The notes beneath the pieces are model-generated. The model was not told the origin of the DNA. It did no database searches and worked only from the letters and a program-made list of their open reading frames with translations. From positions 5,270,001 through 5,334,000 of the forward strand of contig OZ234501.1 of NCBI GenBank assembly GCA_965153455.1: a stretch of DNA of 64,000 nt, given 5' to 3'. Numbering within the stretch: position 1 is the stretch's first letter; each line of letters starts with the position of its first letter. Origin of the DNA: Sphagnum compactum. Taxonomy: Eukaryota; Bryophyta; Sphagnopsida; Sphagnales. A program made the position numbers and the translations under genes. Of the stretch, positions 1 to 14,673 are shown one piece after another.

Positions 1-3000
1 CATAAAATGGTATTTTGCCATTCGTCAAACACCATCATTGTATGTAGAAGGTATTACAAAAAACACGGTGCAAGGTTGGTAGGTTGAATGTTGTAAAACA
101 TAAAAGTACGCAACTTCACAAAATGGAAAACAATGCCATACCTTACATTGATTAATTCCAAATGTTGCATTGAATGTTATTGAACTCCCTTGCCCATATT
201 TTTATTATCATTTCACATTGCCACGTAGTTTGGATTCCCAAGGTGAAAGGGGTGTCATCTTGGTTACAATATAGTCTCAAGACTCACATTTCCTAGGATT
301 GATGCCAAATTGTGAAAGGTCCATCTAACCACTTTGAAGCACCTATAATTAGCACAACAACTACTACTCAATGTTTTAACTACCATAACTATTAGTGGCC
401 CTACGTTTAACAGACTCAAAAAATGTGGAATTAGTTGTATTCCAAAAGATATTGTGGCGACTCACAACAATGTATCGCAAAGGTAATCTATGGTAGAACA
501 TTGAATGGTATCAATTAGATATGAAAATGCCATATTATTGTGGAGCAGATAGAACAATGTAAACAAATATTGTAGGAACTTTTTATCTTCCATGTTGTCT
601 ATATGCTGCAAAAGCCAACAATAAACATTTCATGTTCAAACATCTTTCAACAGTTCCCAGGAACGTATTTGTCTCCTACCATGCCTATATGTCTTACAGT
701 GAAACCACAACAATACGTGAATGGTTCAAAACAAACACACACAAATCAACCATAGGTATTTCCTACAATAAGTGAAAAGTCAATTGTTTGCATCAAGGCA
801 AAAGATAATTAGTCAATTCTTTTACTAATCTCCTGCTACTTCTGGAGACCTGAAAAGCAAGATCTTGTGGCTTTTAAAGGAGTATGATTAAAAGCATTGA
901 GGAATGTAGAACATGCTCTATTTGAACAGAAATATACTTTGATATGTGAATTGTATTGATTTTTGTTTGATCCAACATTAGTCATTGCAAAAATGAAAAC
1001 ATCTCAAACCATGTATATGTCCAAAATGTTCTGAAACATCAAACTATTTCCAAAATTTTCTACAATATAAACCTGGTAACATTCAACATTGTTTGCCAAC
1101 TAAAACAAATTTAAAACCGCATCTAGACTATGTTATTGATCAGCTTGTAGAACACACCATCCTCCTAGGTTATTCATTCCTTTGAATACTTTGTAGTCTT
1201 CTGAAGTGGTCCAGTTTAACAACTTTTGGATGTTCTTCCAAATCAATTAAACATGTATTACTAGAAGCATTAGTGTTGCGCAACGTTTGTTTCATCGCCT
1301 CAACTAGTGTTGACTGACTTTGAATTGTTTCATCCCTTGAGAACCAAATTTTTGTCACCTACACCTAAGAAAATTTGTAAATGTAGTTATAAATATGATT
1401 GATAATTAGGAAAAAATAAATGGGATATGTGGATTCATAAAAATACATGAAGGCAAGTAGATCTGTCATGTGTCATCCACTCGTAGAACTTTGTGATGAA
1501 TTTTATCACATAAAATCCACACTCCCAATTTGACACCTATTGTAGTCCATTAAATCAGGTCCAACTCGTCTTGGACATGGCTCATTTCCATTCATTGGTC
1601 CTAGACAACTTACCTTGTTTCACCGCCCAAATCTTGGCAAAGAAATGGTGTAGTACCAGCAAATGAAATATGTTTGTAGATTTCAGCGGGTCATAATGAT
1701 ACATACTATCATTCATTCATTACAATAACACTCCAATGGTTCGCATCTTAAAGTGGGACTAAAACAGCCTTCACTTCGACAAGCACACTAAACTTCTTTC
1801 TTACAAACTTAATAACACTTTCCTCTAACTCTCCCTTTTCTTTGATCCAATTCTTCACAATATCCCACAAGTGGGGGTGGATGATGTACATAGACTCCTT
1901 TAATAATTGGCCATGTGTAAACCACACCCTAAAGAATTCCATGGCATCAATAGACAAGTACCTTTTTTTGTTGTTGAATAGGCCAATGTCAGCATCAAGC
2001 CTTAGTTTCAAGTATTCACCTACAATCACAAATGAGATGGCAAAATCATTGGTCCCACCTCTAGACTATATGAAGTTTTGCACAAATGGCGCCAAACTAC
2101 CAATCATATGTTCTACATACATATCATGTAATGTTCTGTACAATTCACCTAGGTATAAGTTATTCCAATGGTCCTAAAATGAATTAATTTAGGAAAATAG
2201 ATAATGCAAATCTACATTTTTGTTGGACATTATTCCTTTACTTACATCTCTTCTTCATGCAAGGCATTACACTATGTGGTAACCCCATCTTCCGCAACCA
2301 CGAATACGTAATCCTTTGACTCACCAATATTAAATCCCACCATACATGTCAACACATTGCTTGCACCTTATGGGTCGAACTATGTGATTGGTTCAAAAAA
2401 ATGCACACCTTGGGAGGATGTGTCATTAAGGTTTGGTAATGGTCTTTAGGGGCTCAATGCAAATTGCCTTGGAGGCCATAAACCAACGAAAAGGGATTTG
2501 TTTGCTTGAACCCAACAAGGGCAATAAAGACAACATTTGATGGGAGCAATTATGCAGGGGTGGGATTGTTCATATCAAATTGTAGGTCAATATTGATTGA
2601 AAGGCTAGGGTCTCACTTTGGTGTTTCATGATTTGCAACAATCCGCAACAAATCCAATCCTTGAAACTCTTTGACTTCCTGCATAGAATTTGCCATAGTA
2701 GGTGCTGTTGGCAAAGTCTATAAATTCAATCTTGTAAAAGGGAGTGTTTAGACATCATAAAACTTAAAGAGATACAAGAGTGTTGGTGTGCAATTGAAAA
2801 TTGGAATGTAGACCATAAATTAATTTATGGTCATGATCTAAAAACTAAAGTAATAGAGCAAAATTGGAAATATGAAACATGTGAATATATCTTCTATTGT
2901 TGCATTGTCCAATTTAATTATGGCAACACTGACATTGGTATTGTTCTAAGTTGTTTCTTTTACCCTCCCTAGTTTAAGGGACAATTCATGAAGCTAAAAG

Positions 3001-3825
3001 TCCATAATTTTTGCTAACAACCATTAGCATTTACCTCCCATATCAGCTTGCTAACACCAAGGCTTCGTTGAACACCTGACAACAAAATATTCAAATGAAC
3101 ACATTATGGCATACCCTATCGCATATTGAATGGAATTGTGCAGCAAAAACAAATTAAAGCTAGGAATACTAGTGTCAAAATGTAATACCTCGTCCAATGT
3201 GAACCTATCACCTGCCTAGTGGAAGAACTACACCACATATCTTCCAACTACTTGCGCATGTCTGAGATTGTTCTATGAGCACTTATGGCCATAAACCCCT
3301 GTATTTTTTCAACCATTGGGTTTTGTAGCTCAAGTTTAAAACCTAGTAGACCCAACAAGTCCTCCCGAGCTTGCAAAACATCTTCAACATTGTATTGCAT
3401 CTTTGGGAACCAAATAATTCCATAGTCTATTATATCTTGCACAACAATGGTTAACTTCACAGTGTCGGCTTGTTCACGAGCATAATGGAAGATAGTGTGT
3501 TGTGCTAGACTTTTGTTTGGGATGTGCTAGGGGGTGTTGTATGTCAAACAATGTTCTACAAAAAAGTTTGAAAGTTCTTACGATATGCAAGCGTGCTTTG
3601 TCTAGCAAAAAGGGTTTTGATTCCTTTTCAAGTTATTAAGTGATCATTTCCAACTCCTCCTTTGTGTGCTCCCATGGGCACTAAGGACCAGTTTGCAAAG
3701 GATATTGCTTCAATAACGAGTATAAAGGCTACTAGCCCCACTTGGATTTCGCCTCAATAGCCTTAACTTGTTGCTCATAAATTTGTAATTCTTGCTGGAC
3801 ATATTTTTCTTTTTTCCTCCTAAGT
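1..3825. other. gene-poor AT-rich DNA with decayed minus-strand ORFs
   Basis: No intact gene is seen. Short open stretches lie on the minus strand near 1170-1358, 1748-2029 (about 93 codons, with phrases such as FFRVWFTHGQLLKE) and 3248-3460. None has a fold or motif I can name, and stops separate them. The consistent strand and protein-like composition suggest remains of one or more old mobile elements. This is inference; I found no transposase catalytic motif. Confidence 0.4.
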
Positions 3826-4039
3826 GTTTTTATAACCCTTCACTATGAAAAAAAAGGGCCTTCCACTATTAGCATTGCAACTAAGTTTTTGAGTTGCAAT
3901 GATCATTGACAACTCATCATATTTATATATTGTGAGTGTTAACAAACAAGTTGCATGAGTTGCAAAGTTACAACTCACTGTATATACGATGTAACTCATT
4001 GGAATTTTATTAAAACAACTCATTTTCAACTACTATGCA

Positions 4040-4670
4040 ACTCCATTATAATTACACCCATTATGTCATGATGATGTCATTACTTATCATCCATCTATTA
4101 AAAATGACATGTGGCACTTTGAAGATTTTTGAACATAAAAATTATTTTATTTTTGAAATATTGATCTCCATCATCCATTATGATTGTTAATGATGGTTCG
4201 AAATTGTCACATGTGGCATATTAATTGTATTTTGGAAAATAAAAATAAAAATATATTTTAGTAGCTTGGTAGGTCATATATAACCATAGGTAGGTAGGTA
4301 GATAGGTTTTAAAACATACCAAACTACATATTTACCTAAGACTTACCTACCTACCTACCTACATAGGTAGGTAGAAAAAAAAGACCTATTTACTTACCTA
4401 GGTAGGTAACTAGGTAGGAAAATATAAGATTAAGTGAACTAAATAATAGCCATGAATTTTTCTTTTTTTATTTTATGTTTTGCTTTTAGGGTTAAACTTT
4501 TTGAGCTCATCCCAAAATGGTATATGTATTTGAATGTGAAAACATAAGAGAACTTTGCCTTCTTCATATAGTTTGTAACATGGGATTTAAAAACAAAGCA
4601 TATGGGTTAATATTTTAATTGTTCTTTAGTTGCAAATTGAATTGCACTTAAGTTGCAACTATAGAAAGTT
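4040..4670. repeat. diverged dispersed repeat, copy 1 (GTAGGTAGG core)
   Basis: This stretch resembles 9430-9960 in the same orientation and order. Both have a 'catgtggca' box, an A/T-rich spacer, a run of GTAGGTAGGT and its complement TACCTACCTACC, then 'gctcatccca.atgg', 'gtgaaaa.ataaga', 'tcatatagtt' and 'atatgggtta/atatgggata'. The GTAG and CTAC runs can pair with each other and form a hairpin. The copies are clearly diverged, so the insertion or duplication is old. The family is unknown to me. Confidence 0.6.
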
Positions 4671-4679
4671 TTTCCCACA

Positions 4680-5700
4680 TGCATTGTGTTTGTTTTTCAT
4701 TATGTAAATTATAAAATTAAATTAGTGATTATATGATAATTAAGTATGTAAATAAATTATTTAATATTTATTTATTTGAAATAATGATTGGAATCATTTA
4801 TTTGAATTAATTATTAATTATCAAAATAATTTATCTTATTTTATGGAAAATAATTCTCTCAAACAAATAAATATATGATAATTAATCGTTTGGATTAATT
4901 ATTTGAATTTATTAACTAGTGAGCTAGTTATCTAAATTAATTACTCTAATTCAAATAATTAGTTAGTTCATGAATTAACATAATTAATATCAGATAATTA
5001 ATTATTTTAATTCAATAAATACATACTTATTTGAATTTGAACTAATTTATTTGTTAGTTATTTCAAATAATTAATTACTTGACTTCAAATAATTTCTTAT
5101 CAAATGATTAATTATTTAAATTCATATAATTAATCACTTATCATTTGAAGTTTTGAAAAAAAAATTACGTATTTTAATTAGTTAATGAACTAATTATATG
5201 AATCAAACTTATTTGTAATTCATAATAATTAATTATCAGTTTAATTAATTAGTTAATAATAATTAAGTAAATTAATTAATAATTACTAAGTAATAAATTA
5301 TTGAAAAAAATCATTACTAAGTATTCAATAAAAAAATATGAATATCGGTAAGAACATGAAAGTATAAGTAGGCATATCCATATTCACATCGAATTGAGTT
5401 TATGATTTAATACACATTGTTTTAAGTTTCACGTTTAAATTAATTATATGTATAAAAATAATTAATTATTTAATGAATTTATATCATTAATTTGGTAATT
5501 ATTGATGAATTATTAATTATCTTAAATAATCAATCTAATTCATTATGAAGTATCTCCAACTTGGATAAATATTATGTAATTGATATTTAACAAATAATTA
5601 GTTTGTTAGTTAGTGTAAAATTAATTATATGAATTACACTTATTTATTCATATTAATAGTCAAATTATTGAAATAATTGCAAAACACTACATTTGAATAT
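4680..5700. repeat. extremely AT-rich low-complexity block
   Basis: About 1 kb consists largely of variations on TTAATTA, AATTATT and TTATTTGAA, with almost no G or C. No ORF, RNA gene or transposon terminus is recognisable. It lies between the two copies of the GTAGGTAGG repeat. Such blocks can act as matrix-attachment-like or easily melted DNA, but nothing here shows a function. Confidence 0.6.
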
Positions 5701-8700
5701 GTATCCTTATTAAATTATAAGCAGTGATATTATAGTCATAGTATAGTTGAATAGTAGTATTGGCACACTAGTGGCTGTACTAATTGTATCGATGGAAATC
5801 ATAATAAAAAACTAGTTGCAAATGTATCCCATAATGAGTGATGGAAATGTGAACACATGGCATGATTACATGTATGTTCATTATACATTAGTTGCAACAT
5901 AGTTGTTGTTTTAATGGCACATTTACAATAGTTCTAGAGTAGTTGCCACATGTAACTATAATGTAACTTCTGAAAAAATGAAGGTTGACTATATATGTAT
6001 ATAAGATGTATATAAATTACCATATAAAATACCCATTTTCAACTCACTTACAATTACAATACAATTAATTGATTTTCTAACGTGACAATTTATTAATCAA
6101 TACATCATATTTCTAAGGGGATAGTTGCACAATAGTCGTATATGAATTCATTACTCGATTTTTTTTTGAGTTTTACTTGCAGGGTAGTGTGGTTTCAACG
6201 AACACGATTTCTCATAGTGTTTGCCCTATTTGCATCATACTTTTTTTTTTTTTTACATACTGTAGATATTCCCGAAGATTTTTCATCTTTATGAATTGTT
6301 TCATGGTGTTCTCTCCACAACCAGCTTTAGTCCATACGTTCAAGGACTTCACAACAATTTCATAAATTATGGTTGTCCTTTCAACCCTTCCAACAACATA
6401 CATGCATAGTTTGTGGCTAATAAAAACCTAGGTTGGAGAACAATGATTATAAATAATAACAACCTAGGTTGCGGAACATTGACTGTGACTAATAAGAACC
6501 TAAGTAGGAAAACAATGACTATACAAGTCATAAGAAACAAGGTTGCAAAACATTGAATGTAAGTAATAAGAACCCAAGTTGCAGATGAATGATTGTGATT
6601 AATTAGAACTTAGGGTGCAGAACAGTGATAGTGAATAAAAAAAAGTAAACTCACAAGTGAAAGGTACCATTTTCCAAATGCAAACATGAGTGTGTTTCCT
6701 AAGGTACCTTTAGTTTCCATCTTCATAAGGAAAGCTAGGGCTTCTTTAGGGTCTTCAAACATTGTCTGGTCCATAATTTTATCCATCTTTGACAATAAGA
6801 TGTAAAGCCCATTCATTTGTACTTCCACAAGAGGAGGAGCCAAATCACAAGTGCTTTCAATTGTGAATGTTTCAATTGTTTTCCTTGCTTTCATTTCAAT
6901 GTTAGCTCTGCTTACATGTGCTACACCCCTTTGTGGTAGTGTTCACCCATCGGGAAATAATGATAGACCTGCAAATACATAGGTTGAGTCTTTTAGTGCT
7001 TTCAAATGAATGTGGGCTTTTAATTCCCCTCATAGAAAGAATTAAATACTCATCTTCACAAAAACATACCTACATCTAGTTTGTTTTGCCTTGTATGGTC
7101 TATTGGTTTTACAATTGCAATTTTTTTAATTATAGGCATCTTTGTTTGGACAATGGTTTTGGTAGTTTGTAGTGAATGTGCAACATTTGCAAGTATCCCA
7201 CCCTAAAAGTGAATCAAAATTTGGGAATCTAAAAGTGCAGTACTGATTTTTTACATGGGCATTATGAAGTTTTACAAACAAAAGTGGGAAATAAATAATT
7301 AGTTAATCAACAACTGGAATTGGAAATCCTCATTTGCAAAGTGAACCTAAAAAAAAATGTTTGTAGACCAGAATTGGAAAATAAAAATGCAACAAGCTAA
7401 GCTCTTATATGAAGTGGAGATTTCAAAAAGGAATGCCAAGTTTGGAATCATACACACCTTGGTAGTGAATTGAGGAAAAGTCTCCATCACTACTTAACTC
7501 AACAACCACCTTATCCTTTTGATGTATGGGCCTCAGAAGTGGTAGTGCTCTGTCTCAATATTTTAATCTTGTTGATGCACCCCTTTTACTGGGATGTTCT
7601 ATTGCATCATCATTTGGGTGCTTACTTTTGTTTAGTAAGGTCTTGCCATGTTTTTCCCCTAATTTTGTCAACTTTTTTGTCTTAGACTTGGTCCAAGTCG
7701 GGTACATCTTCAACAACTCCTTGCCTTTGTATTTTGGGCATTGCATCATCATTTTATGGTAGCTTAGGGTGTTTTTATATTTGTAACAATTTTTGCAAAA
7801 CTTGCATTGAAAGGAAGGCCAATTTCCGATGGGGAAATCAATGCATTTGACATCAAAATGTGCTTCCAATGCGAGAGTCTCGTACTCCTCCTCAAGGTAT
7901 AGTGTGACACAATGATGTCAACTCCATTGCATTGTTGATTTGTAACTCCTACTTTTGCCATTTGGACTTCCCAACACCTGCAAGATGTTGTCAATCATTT
8001 TTTTTAAAATTGTTATTTTTCAGAAAACAAGGTGGATAAGAAATGATGTCCACTATTACTTTCCCAGATTGTATCTACTCAACACAATAGACCTAAACTT
8101 CAAAAGAAAAAACAACAAACTACAAAACCCCAAGGTCCTATATGTAGTTAGCACACAAAGACTTTTTTTTGCAATCAACAAATCCTACCGCCCATTTTTT
8201 GCAGCACAGTCAATAACAAACTCATGATAGGTAAAAATGAAGTAATAGAAAGCTTAACCCGTCTACCCATTCTATTGTTGTTGTCTTCATAATGTTGATA
8301 TATTTTTGTCAACCAAGTAAACGAATCATGTAAGGGTATTTTTGCACAAAAATCGACAATGTCTCTTGCAATAGATGTCCTCATTCTCCATCCCCTCCTC
8401 TAATTTACATCATGGCATTGTCAAGCTTTTGTGTGTCATCAAGTTTTTGTATGTTGTCGTCTTCAATTGCAGGAGAATTAAGTTCACCTTCAACATTGTA
8501 AATAACAATGGGAGTAGGAGATCTTTGCACAATGTCTTGATACTGCCTTTTCAATGTCTAGGGGGGACACTTAGTGTAAAGTTTGGGATCTACGTGCACC
8601 AAACAACCATTTTTAGGGGGGGTATTAGATAATTGTCCAACTTATTTTTTATCAATTTATTATTATTTAATTTTATAATAGGTACATATTAAAGCCACCT

Positions 8701-9200
8701 TATATTAATTATAATCCATTATTTCATATTATTTCATACCTTATATTATAATTAAATTTAGTATTTGAATAAAATGTACCTTAATTTTTTAACTAATTAA
8801 CTTATAATTTTTATCCAACAACCAATATATTGCACCCCATATTTTTATTCACGTATTTTTTACCTTTTTTTTACTAATATCCCCTTCGGGTTTTAGTGCC
8901 ATTGCCATTCCCCACCTTGGAAACTCTAATTGGCCCACTACGATCTACAAGATGACAACCTTGCTTTTCGTCTGCTTCAATGACTCCTTCAATTTAGTGA
9001 TATCTTTTACCACAATAATTACTTGCCTTTTAGTCTTTCATGAATTGGATGAGGGTTTGTATACATGTTTAATGATGATTAAAGCCTTATTTTCCTCTAG
9101 CACATTGTGTGGATTAATTGTTGAAAAAATGTAGGGGAATTATGTTTTTACCATTTATCCCTCATCATTTTGCCTTTGGTTGTGGCAATAGACATTATAA
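5700..9200 (-). other. decayed mobile-element-like coding remnants
   Basis: Broken minus-strand ORFs are present at 7555-7869 and 6610-6894, with shorter pieces between. The 7555-7869 piece has closely spaced Cys/His residues (CKFCKNC, then YHK, then MMMQC) that could be a degenerate BED or C2H2-like finger, as found at the start of hAT-type transposases. The downstream pieces do not show a hAT dimerisation motif that I can recognise. I call it a probable transposon relic with unassigned family. The rest of the interval shows nothing coding. Confidence 0.35.
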
Positions 9201-9429
9201 GGAAAATTGGATTTTGTGACTAATGTTTGCAACTAAATTTTAGTCACAAATGACATATGACTAAAATCCCCCTAGTTGCAAAAGTCAAATCGCATGTGAC
9301 CATAATTGTAAAAACCAAAGGGTATTGGATGAAAAAAAATTCAATAGTATATGAATTCATCTTGTGATTCCATTATATATGTATTGTTACATGCAACTAA
9401 GATGCGATTATTTTTTATCATCAATGAGT

Positions 9430-9960
9430 GCAAGTGATGTGTTGCCACATGTCCCAACTTTCAATTATTTAAGATACATTTTTTTATTTTAAGGTATCTA
9501 GGACATCCAATTCAAATGTTTGGATGGTTTTAGATTTTGACACATGGTGTAATATAAATACACCATGTGGCACATTAATTTGAATTTTCAAAATAAATTA
9601 AAAACTAATATTTAGGTAGGTTGGTAGGTACTTAAATAAGTAGGTAGATAGGTGGTAGCTAGGTACTTAGGTAAATAAGTATCTAGTACTAGGTACCTAC
9701 TCACAAACTTAGGCTACTTACCTACCTAGCTACCTAAGTAGCTAGGTAAGTAAGTAGTTTAGGGAGTTAGGTAAGTTAAAATGGTGCGAAAACATTTTTT
9801 ATTTTTAGCTCGGGTGAGATTTTTCGTGGCTCATCCCATATGGCATAAAAGTTTCAATGTGAAAATATAAGACCACACCCTTTCATATAGTTATCAAAAT
9901 GGGAATGGAAAACAAACAATATGGGATAAGTTTTGAAGTTACAGCTTAATCATAAACTAG
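9430..9960. repeat. diverged dispersed repeat, copy 2 (GTAGGTAGG core)
   Basis: This is a direct-orientation relative of 4040-4670 (see that entry for shared blocks). The GTAGGTAGGT / CTACCTACC part at about 9610-9770 is again self-complementary. Both copies are preceded by stretches rich in 'ttgcaact' motifs (3880-4030 and 9215-9420), which may be subterminal repeats of the same element. If the two are ends of one element it would span about 5.9 kb, but target-site duplications were not found. Confidence 0.55.
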
Positions 9961-11940
9961 GTTAGGGTAGATAGGCTAGTGAGTGAACACTTAAGAACTC
10001 AAAGGAGGTCAAATCTTCACACATTGTTCCTTTGCTTCTAGAACTCAAAGAAAATTTGCAACCTTTAAGCATTCCCATAACCAATAGATCCAAATAGTGG
10101 ATAAGGTATCTAGCTTAGGGGAGGTAGCTTTCTACCCATTAATTATCACCTCTTCCCATGGCCTTTAGAACTAGTTGGTTTCATTGATAGTGGCTAGGGG
10201 ATCAAGTTGGTTGTTTGTTTGGTACTACCTTCTATGGGGATTGTTAAGGTGGGAATGTGATGATAGGTGCCTCCCATGCCATCTCTGTCTTCTAATAAAA
10301 AAACCTCAAAATGGTTAAGAGGAGGTTTGGTTTGAGTCGATTTCACTTCCCTTGTTTGTTCCTTTCCCCTAACTTCCACTTCTTATGGTGACAATTATCT
10401 CTAAGTACTACCTTCACTCTTCCAAGTTTGTGCAAGAGGTATTTCGTTTGAATCATCATCCACATCATAGATGGGAGTTCCTATAGGGATAGTAGGCCTT
10501 CATGGTGGAAAGGTCTTCACATGCTTGCCTTTAATTGCAGCTTGGGGAAGTGAAGGGAACATTGACATCTATTGAATAATGGTTGGCCTTGAATTTTCAC
10601 CTTTTCCATAAACTCTTGTGAAGGTAGTAGTAGGGTTTGGTTTAGGGTTTGTTTGAACCCCCATATCTTTCTTGGATTTTTTAAATTTCCCCCTTAGTAG
10701 GGGGTCATCTAACCATGGGAGACACAGGGGTTGATTTTTAATACATGGTTACCTTCTTGCCAAGCAACAAGATAGCAAGGTTTTCAAGACCTTCATCTAC
10801 ATACATGAACTTCTTTTCATTATAGTAGAAAACAATGGGTACAAGATGTTTAGGGACAAGGGGTACCTTTTCGTCTTCATCTTCTTTTAGTTTTTCTCCC
10901 ACACATTAATTGGGTGGCATATATCCATCCAAGGGAAACCATTAATGCAACAAGATGTCCACCATTTAGGTGGATTTATAATAAGAATGTTTTTTTCTTG
11001 TCGAACATTCATTTCTCCATGCATGGTTTCATACATTGGAATACAACTATCGACTTAATTGATTTCTTAATTTGTTTTCATTTGTGCAATCAATAAGGCC
11101 ATGGTCTTGTCATAATAGTTTCGAAAATTCTCAAGTTGAATCATATCCAATTTTTTTATAATCCACTTAAAGTATTGGCCATTCATCTTCATGACAAACC
11201 AACTATCCTTGTTGGGCTTAATCATCTTGTCCACTGCTTCTTTGTAGAATCTTGCCACATTTGGTTGTGTGGGGTTCGATTAACAATAACAAATTTAATT
11301 TCGTAACAAATGCAACATCTAGGAAATCACCTTTTGGGCGATTTCCACCTTTTTTTCTTTCCACCTTGGCCTTGATATTCTTACCATCTATTGACACCAT
11401 ACCTTGCAAGAAATCAATAATCACATAAATTTGAACATGTTCCAATGTACTTTCCATAGCCCATATGAACATACCATCATTGCCCACCTATTGTCATCCT
11501 TCAATTCCATCCATTTATTTAGTTACCACATGGGAACCATTATGGGTACCTAACAATAATTGTTTGATTTTGCAACCCCTTATTTCTTCCCCTTCATCTT
11601 TTTTTTTTCTTCCTTAAGTTCATTTAGATTATAGTTATACCTTCCACCTCCAAGTTGCGCTCCCTAATTAATGCACTCTCCCTGATAGTCCAATGCAATC
11701 TCCCTGATAGTCCAATGCACTACTTTTATGGCTTCAACAATTTTATAATTTTTGTGCATTTTTCAAAATTATGCACATCTACATCCTGTTCAATTGTCAT
11801 TACTTGTTTCTTTTTCTCCTTCTTTGAAATGTCCTTGATCTTGGGTAGGTCCACAATAAAATGAGCCACACCCAACTCCTTCGTTCCTTTCAAAAGGGCA
11901 AGGATTTGAAATTTGAAATTGAGATGACATGCAACCATTG
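9960..11940 (-). other. decayed minus-strand coding remnants of unknown family
   Basis: Open pieces on the minus strand include about 10740-10880 (phrases VPLVPKHLVPIVFYYNEKKF and VDEGLENLAILLLGKK), 11067-11258 and 11218-11487. They are interrupted by stops and frame changes. The residue composition looks protein-like rather than random, and the strand matches the remnants farther left. I do not recognise the protein. They may be accessory proteins of an old transposon. Confidence 0.35.
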
Positions 11941-14670
11941 CATAAATTTTATGGTTTAATTACATATTTGACTTGTACATATATTCTTATGATAAAATTT
12001 TGTTTCTTTGAATTTTACAACTTATTTTTATATATATCCAATAATTATTGGAAAACAAATTGTAGATTTTGAATTTTATAATTTATTTATATATCAATTC
12101 CAATGATGATATGAAACCATGTCAAGTCTTTAATAATTATTGAATCTACATGAATATGAAAATTTTACAATCAAATTTAGATTTATTTTGATAATTTTTA
12201 TGTGACTTACTCAGGACCTCAAAACTAGTTACAAGTGTTTAATTAGTCCTTTTTCACTTTCAGATGTTGATATAATTGACTCATATTTTTATATGTCAAT
12301 CTTGAATGTATATTACATCACACTATGTAGATTACATGAAAAACATTTAATCCTGAGTGAAGTTAAAAATTGACAAATGTGTTATTTAGGAGTGGTTACA
12401 CTTGTAGTGGCTCATTATATTGTAGACTTACCCTTTCCTTTCTTCTCTTTCTCTCCTCTCAATAAATTGTTATTTTCCTCCTTCCTTTTAGTGCCTACAT
12501 TCCACATATTTCCAACCATAAGTTTTCATTCTCCTCCCAATAGGTTGTAAGAAATGATCCACCCAAGTAGGCAATGTTATCATTAATGAAATGTACCCAT
12601 TGAATCAAAAACCAAAGTAAGAGGACAACCAAACTGAATCAAAATGCATTCATAAGTACATGGTTTGTGAATTAAGAATCCTAGTTTTTCATTAGTCCTT
12701 TAATAATGATGTTTACTCCAAAACCTCCATCTAGTAAAAATTTTCAACAATATTTTTTCCAACTTTAACTCAAGAATGATTACCTTGTGGGGCGGTCTAT
12801 GGTTATAGAAACTACTATAAAATTTGACTTAGGTACTTGTTTGATAATATTTACAAGAGAGGATTTGGAAATAACACATTCCTTGAGATTTGGTGCAAGA
12901 TGGAAAAATTGTCCCAAGGTATGAGTATATTTTCTCCCCCAAAGTTATTTTTTAATTTATTGCATAAGGGTTGCATCCTTATACTCTATGGATTGCTTTA
13001 GCTAATTAAGTTGGAGGGTCATGTTTTTTGCATGTCAAGTATTGTAATTTCAAAAGGTGTAATTTATGATGGGTTTATGGCCCATTAACATAAACCCATG
13101 TGACATCGTAACACAATTTTATAATGCCAAATGGCAGCATGCACTAAAATGGCTCAAAGAGTACAAACTAGACAATCTTGTTTCAAAGTACTATTGTCAA
13201 AACTATGGTAATAAAAAATGTTTCAAAATGTGTAAATAAGCTATAGGAAAATTTCTTGCATACGTCCCTTTTTATTTCCTCTAATCAAGTACCCACCCTT
13301 TGATAAAGGTAAACCTTTCCAACATAACTTGATAAGATAAAAATAATATAATTTTGAAATATTTATTAACTATGAAAAGTACAATTTGTCTTTTTATTTG
13401 CATACGAACATACCTAGGTAAGTGTTTACTCGCTTAACGATGCTAATAACCAATGTTGGGTAGTTTTCACATTTTTGTTAAAATAGATAATTTTGGTTTT
13501 TTCATAGACTTGGAAGAATGAACCTAGTTCTTTCCAATTTTTTTATTTTTATGATAATCATTCAATGTATGAATTTTTCATTTTAACAATTTCAGTTCAT
13601 TATCAAGTTAACGGTTATCAAATTATCAATTTTCACAAATGTAATAATAGTTGGTTATCTCCAATAGTTTTGGCAAATTGGTTATTGGATTTATTCTACG
13701 AAAACAATGAGATGTGTAATGTGCATTCAATATACTTCTCAATTTAACATCATAAATTGTTCTTCTTTGCCCAAAAGTGTGGGCATGCATTGTATATAGA
13801 TGAACTAAAGGGAATCTCTTCTCATATTAATGTGTTGCTACCAATACATTGAGGAGCATTAAAATGTTAATCAATGTGATCCATTGAAATAAAAACATTG
13901 AATATTCACCCACAATAAGAAAGATAATTGCATATTACTGACCCCTAAAGTAGGTAGTCTCTTAATCCCGAACCTCTAAAATTGAGTATTGTCTTTCGGC
14001 TTTTTTAAAACCTTGAGATGATTATCATAGTTTTCATTTTTAATTTATAAGATGGTTATCAAGTGAGCAGGTTTTCATTGAAGTGAAAATTGAAGGGGCA
14101 ATTTTCATTGTGGGTATAACCAATGATGATACTCATTTGATTTTTTTTGTGAGAAAACAAGTCAATCCTCAAATTGGTTATGAACCACTATTTTATACTT
14201 GCCCAACAGTGTTAATAGTCACCAAATGCTAAATAAAACCTATTGAAAATTAATGTAAATTTGCCTTTTTGATGAATTTTCAATACTTTTTCACCAAAAA
14301 AATAATCCATTGCAATCCATTGAAAGGATTTTAGTGAAAAAAATGCACCAAAATGACCAAATTTTTAGGATATATTTTCCACCTAAAGTCACCATATTTG
14401 GACAATAGGTTCAAGAAGGTCATCAAAATGCCATAATACCTTAATGATTTCAGCATAAACTAAATTATTTTTCATTTTGTCAAATTTTTGAAAAAATAAT
14501 TTATTATTTCTACCAAATTTTTAATAAACATTAATAGGAATATGCAAGATTTCAACTGTTAGGTTTGAATCATAGACTTAAAATTCAAGGATTTAAAACT
14601 AAGACAGTCTAGACACATTAGACTGTCCCATAAACTAGAAGAATTTGTTATTATTATTATTTATAACCAT
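11940..14670. other. AT-rich intergenic DNA, nothing recognised
   Basis: There are no ORFs of convincing length, no RNA genes and no clear transposon ends. Scattered short 'cctaggtaag' and 'ttacaagag' words resemble neighbouring repeats but are too short to assign. Confidence 0.5.
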
Positions 14671-14673
14671 TAA

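Noticed and set aside
7555-7869. hAT transposase
   Set aside because: The zinc-finger-like piece is degenerate and no RNase-H-like core or dimerisation region is readable.
4040-9960. LTR retrotransposon bounded by the two direct repeats
   Set aside because: No TG...CA ends, primer-binding site, polypurine tract, reverse transcriptase or integrase motif was found.
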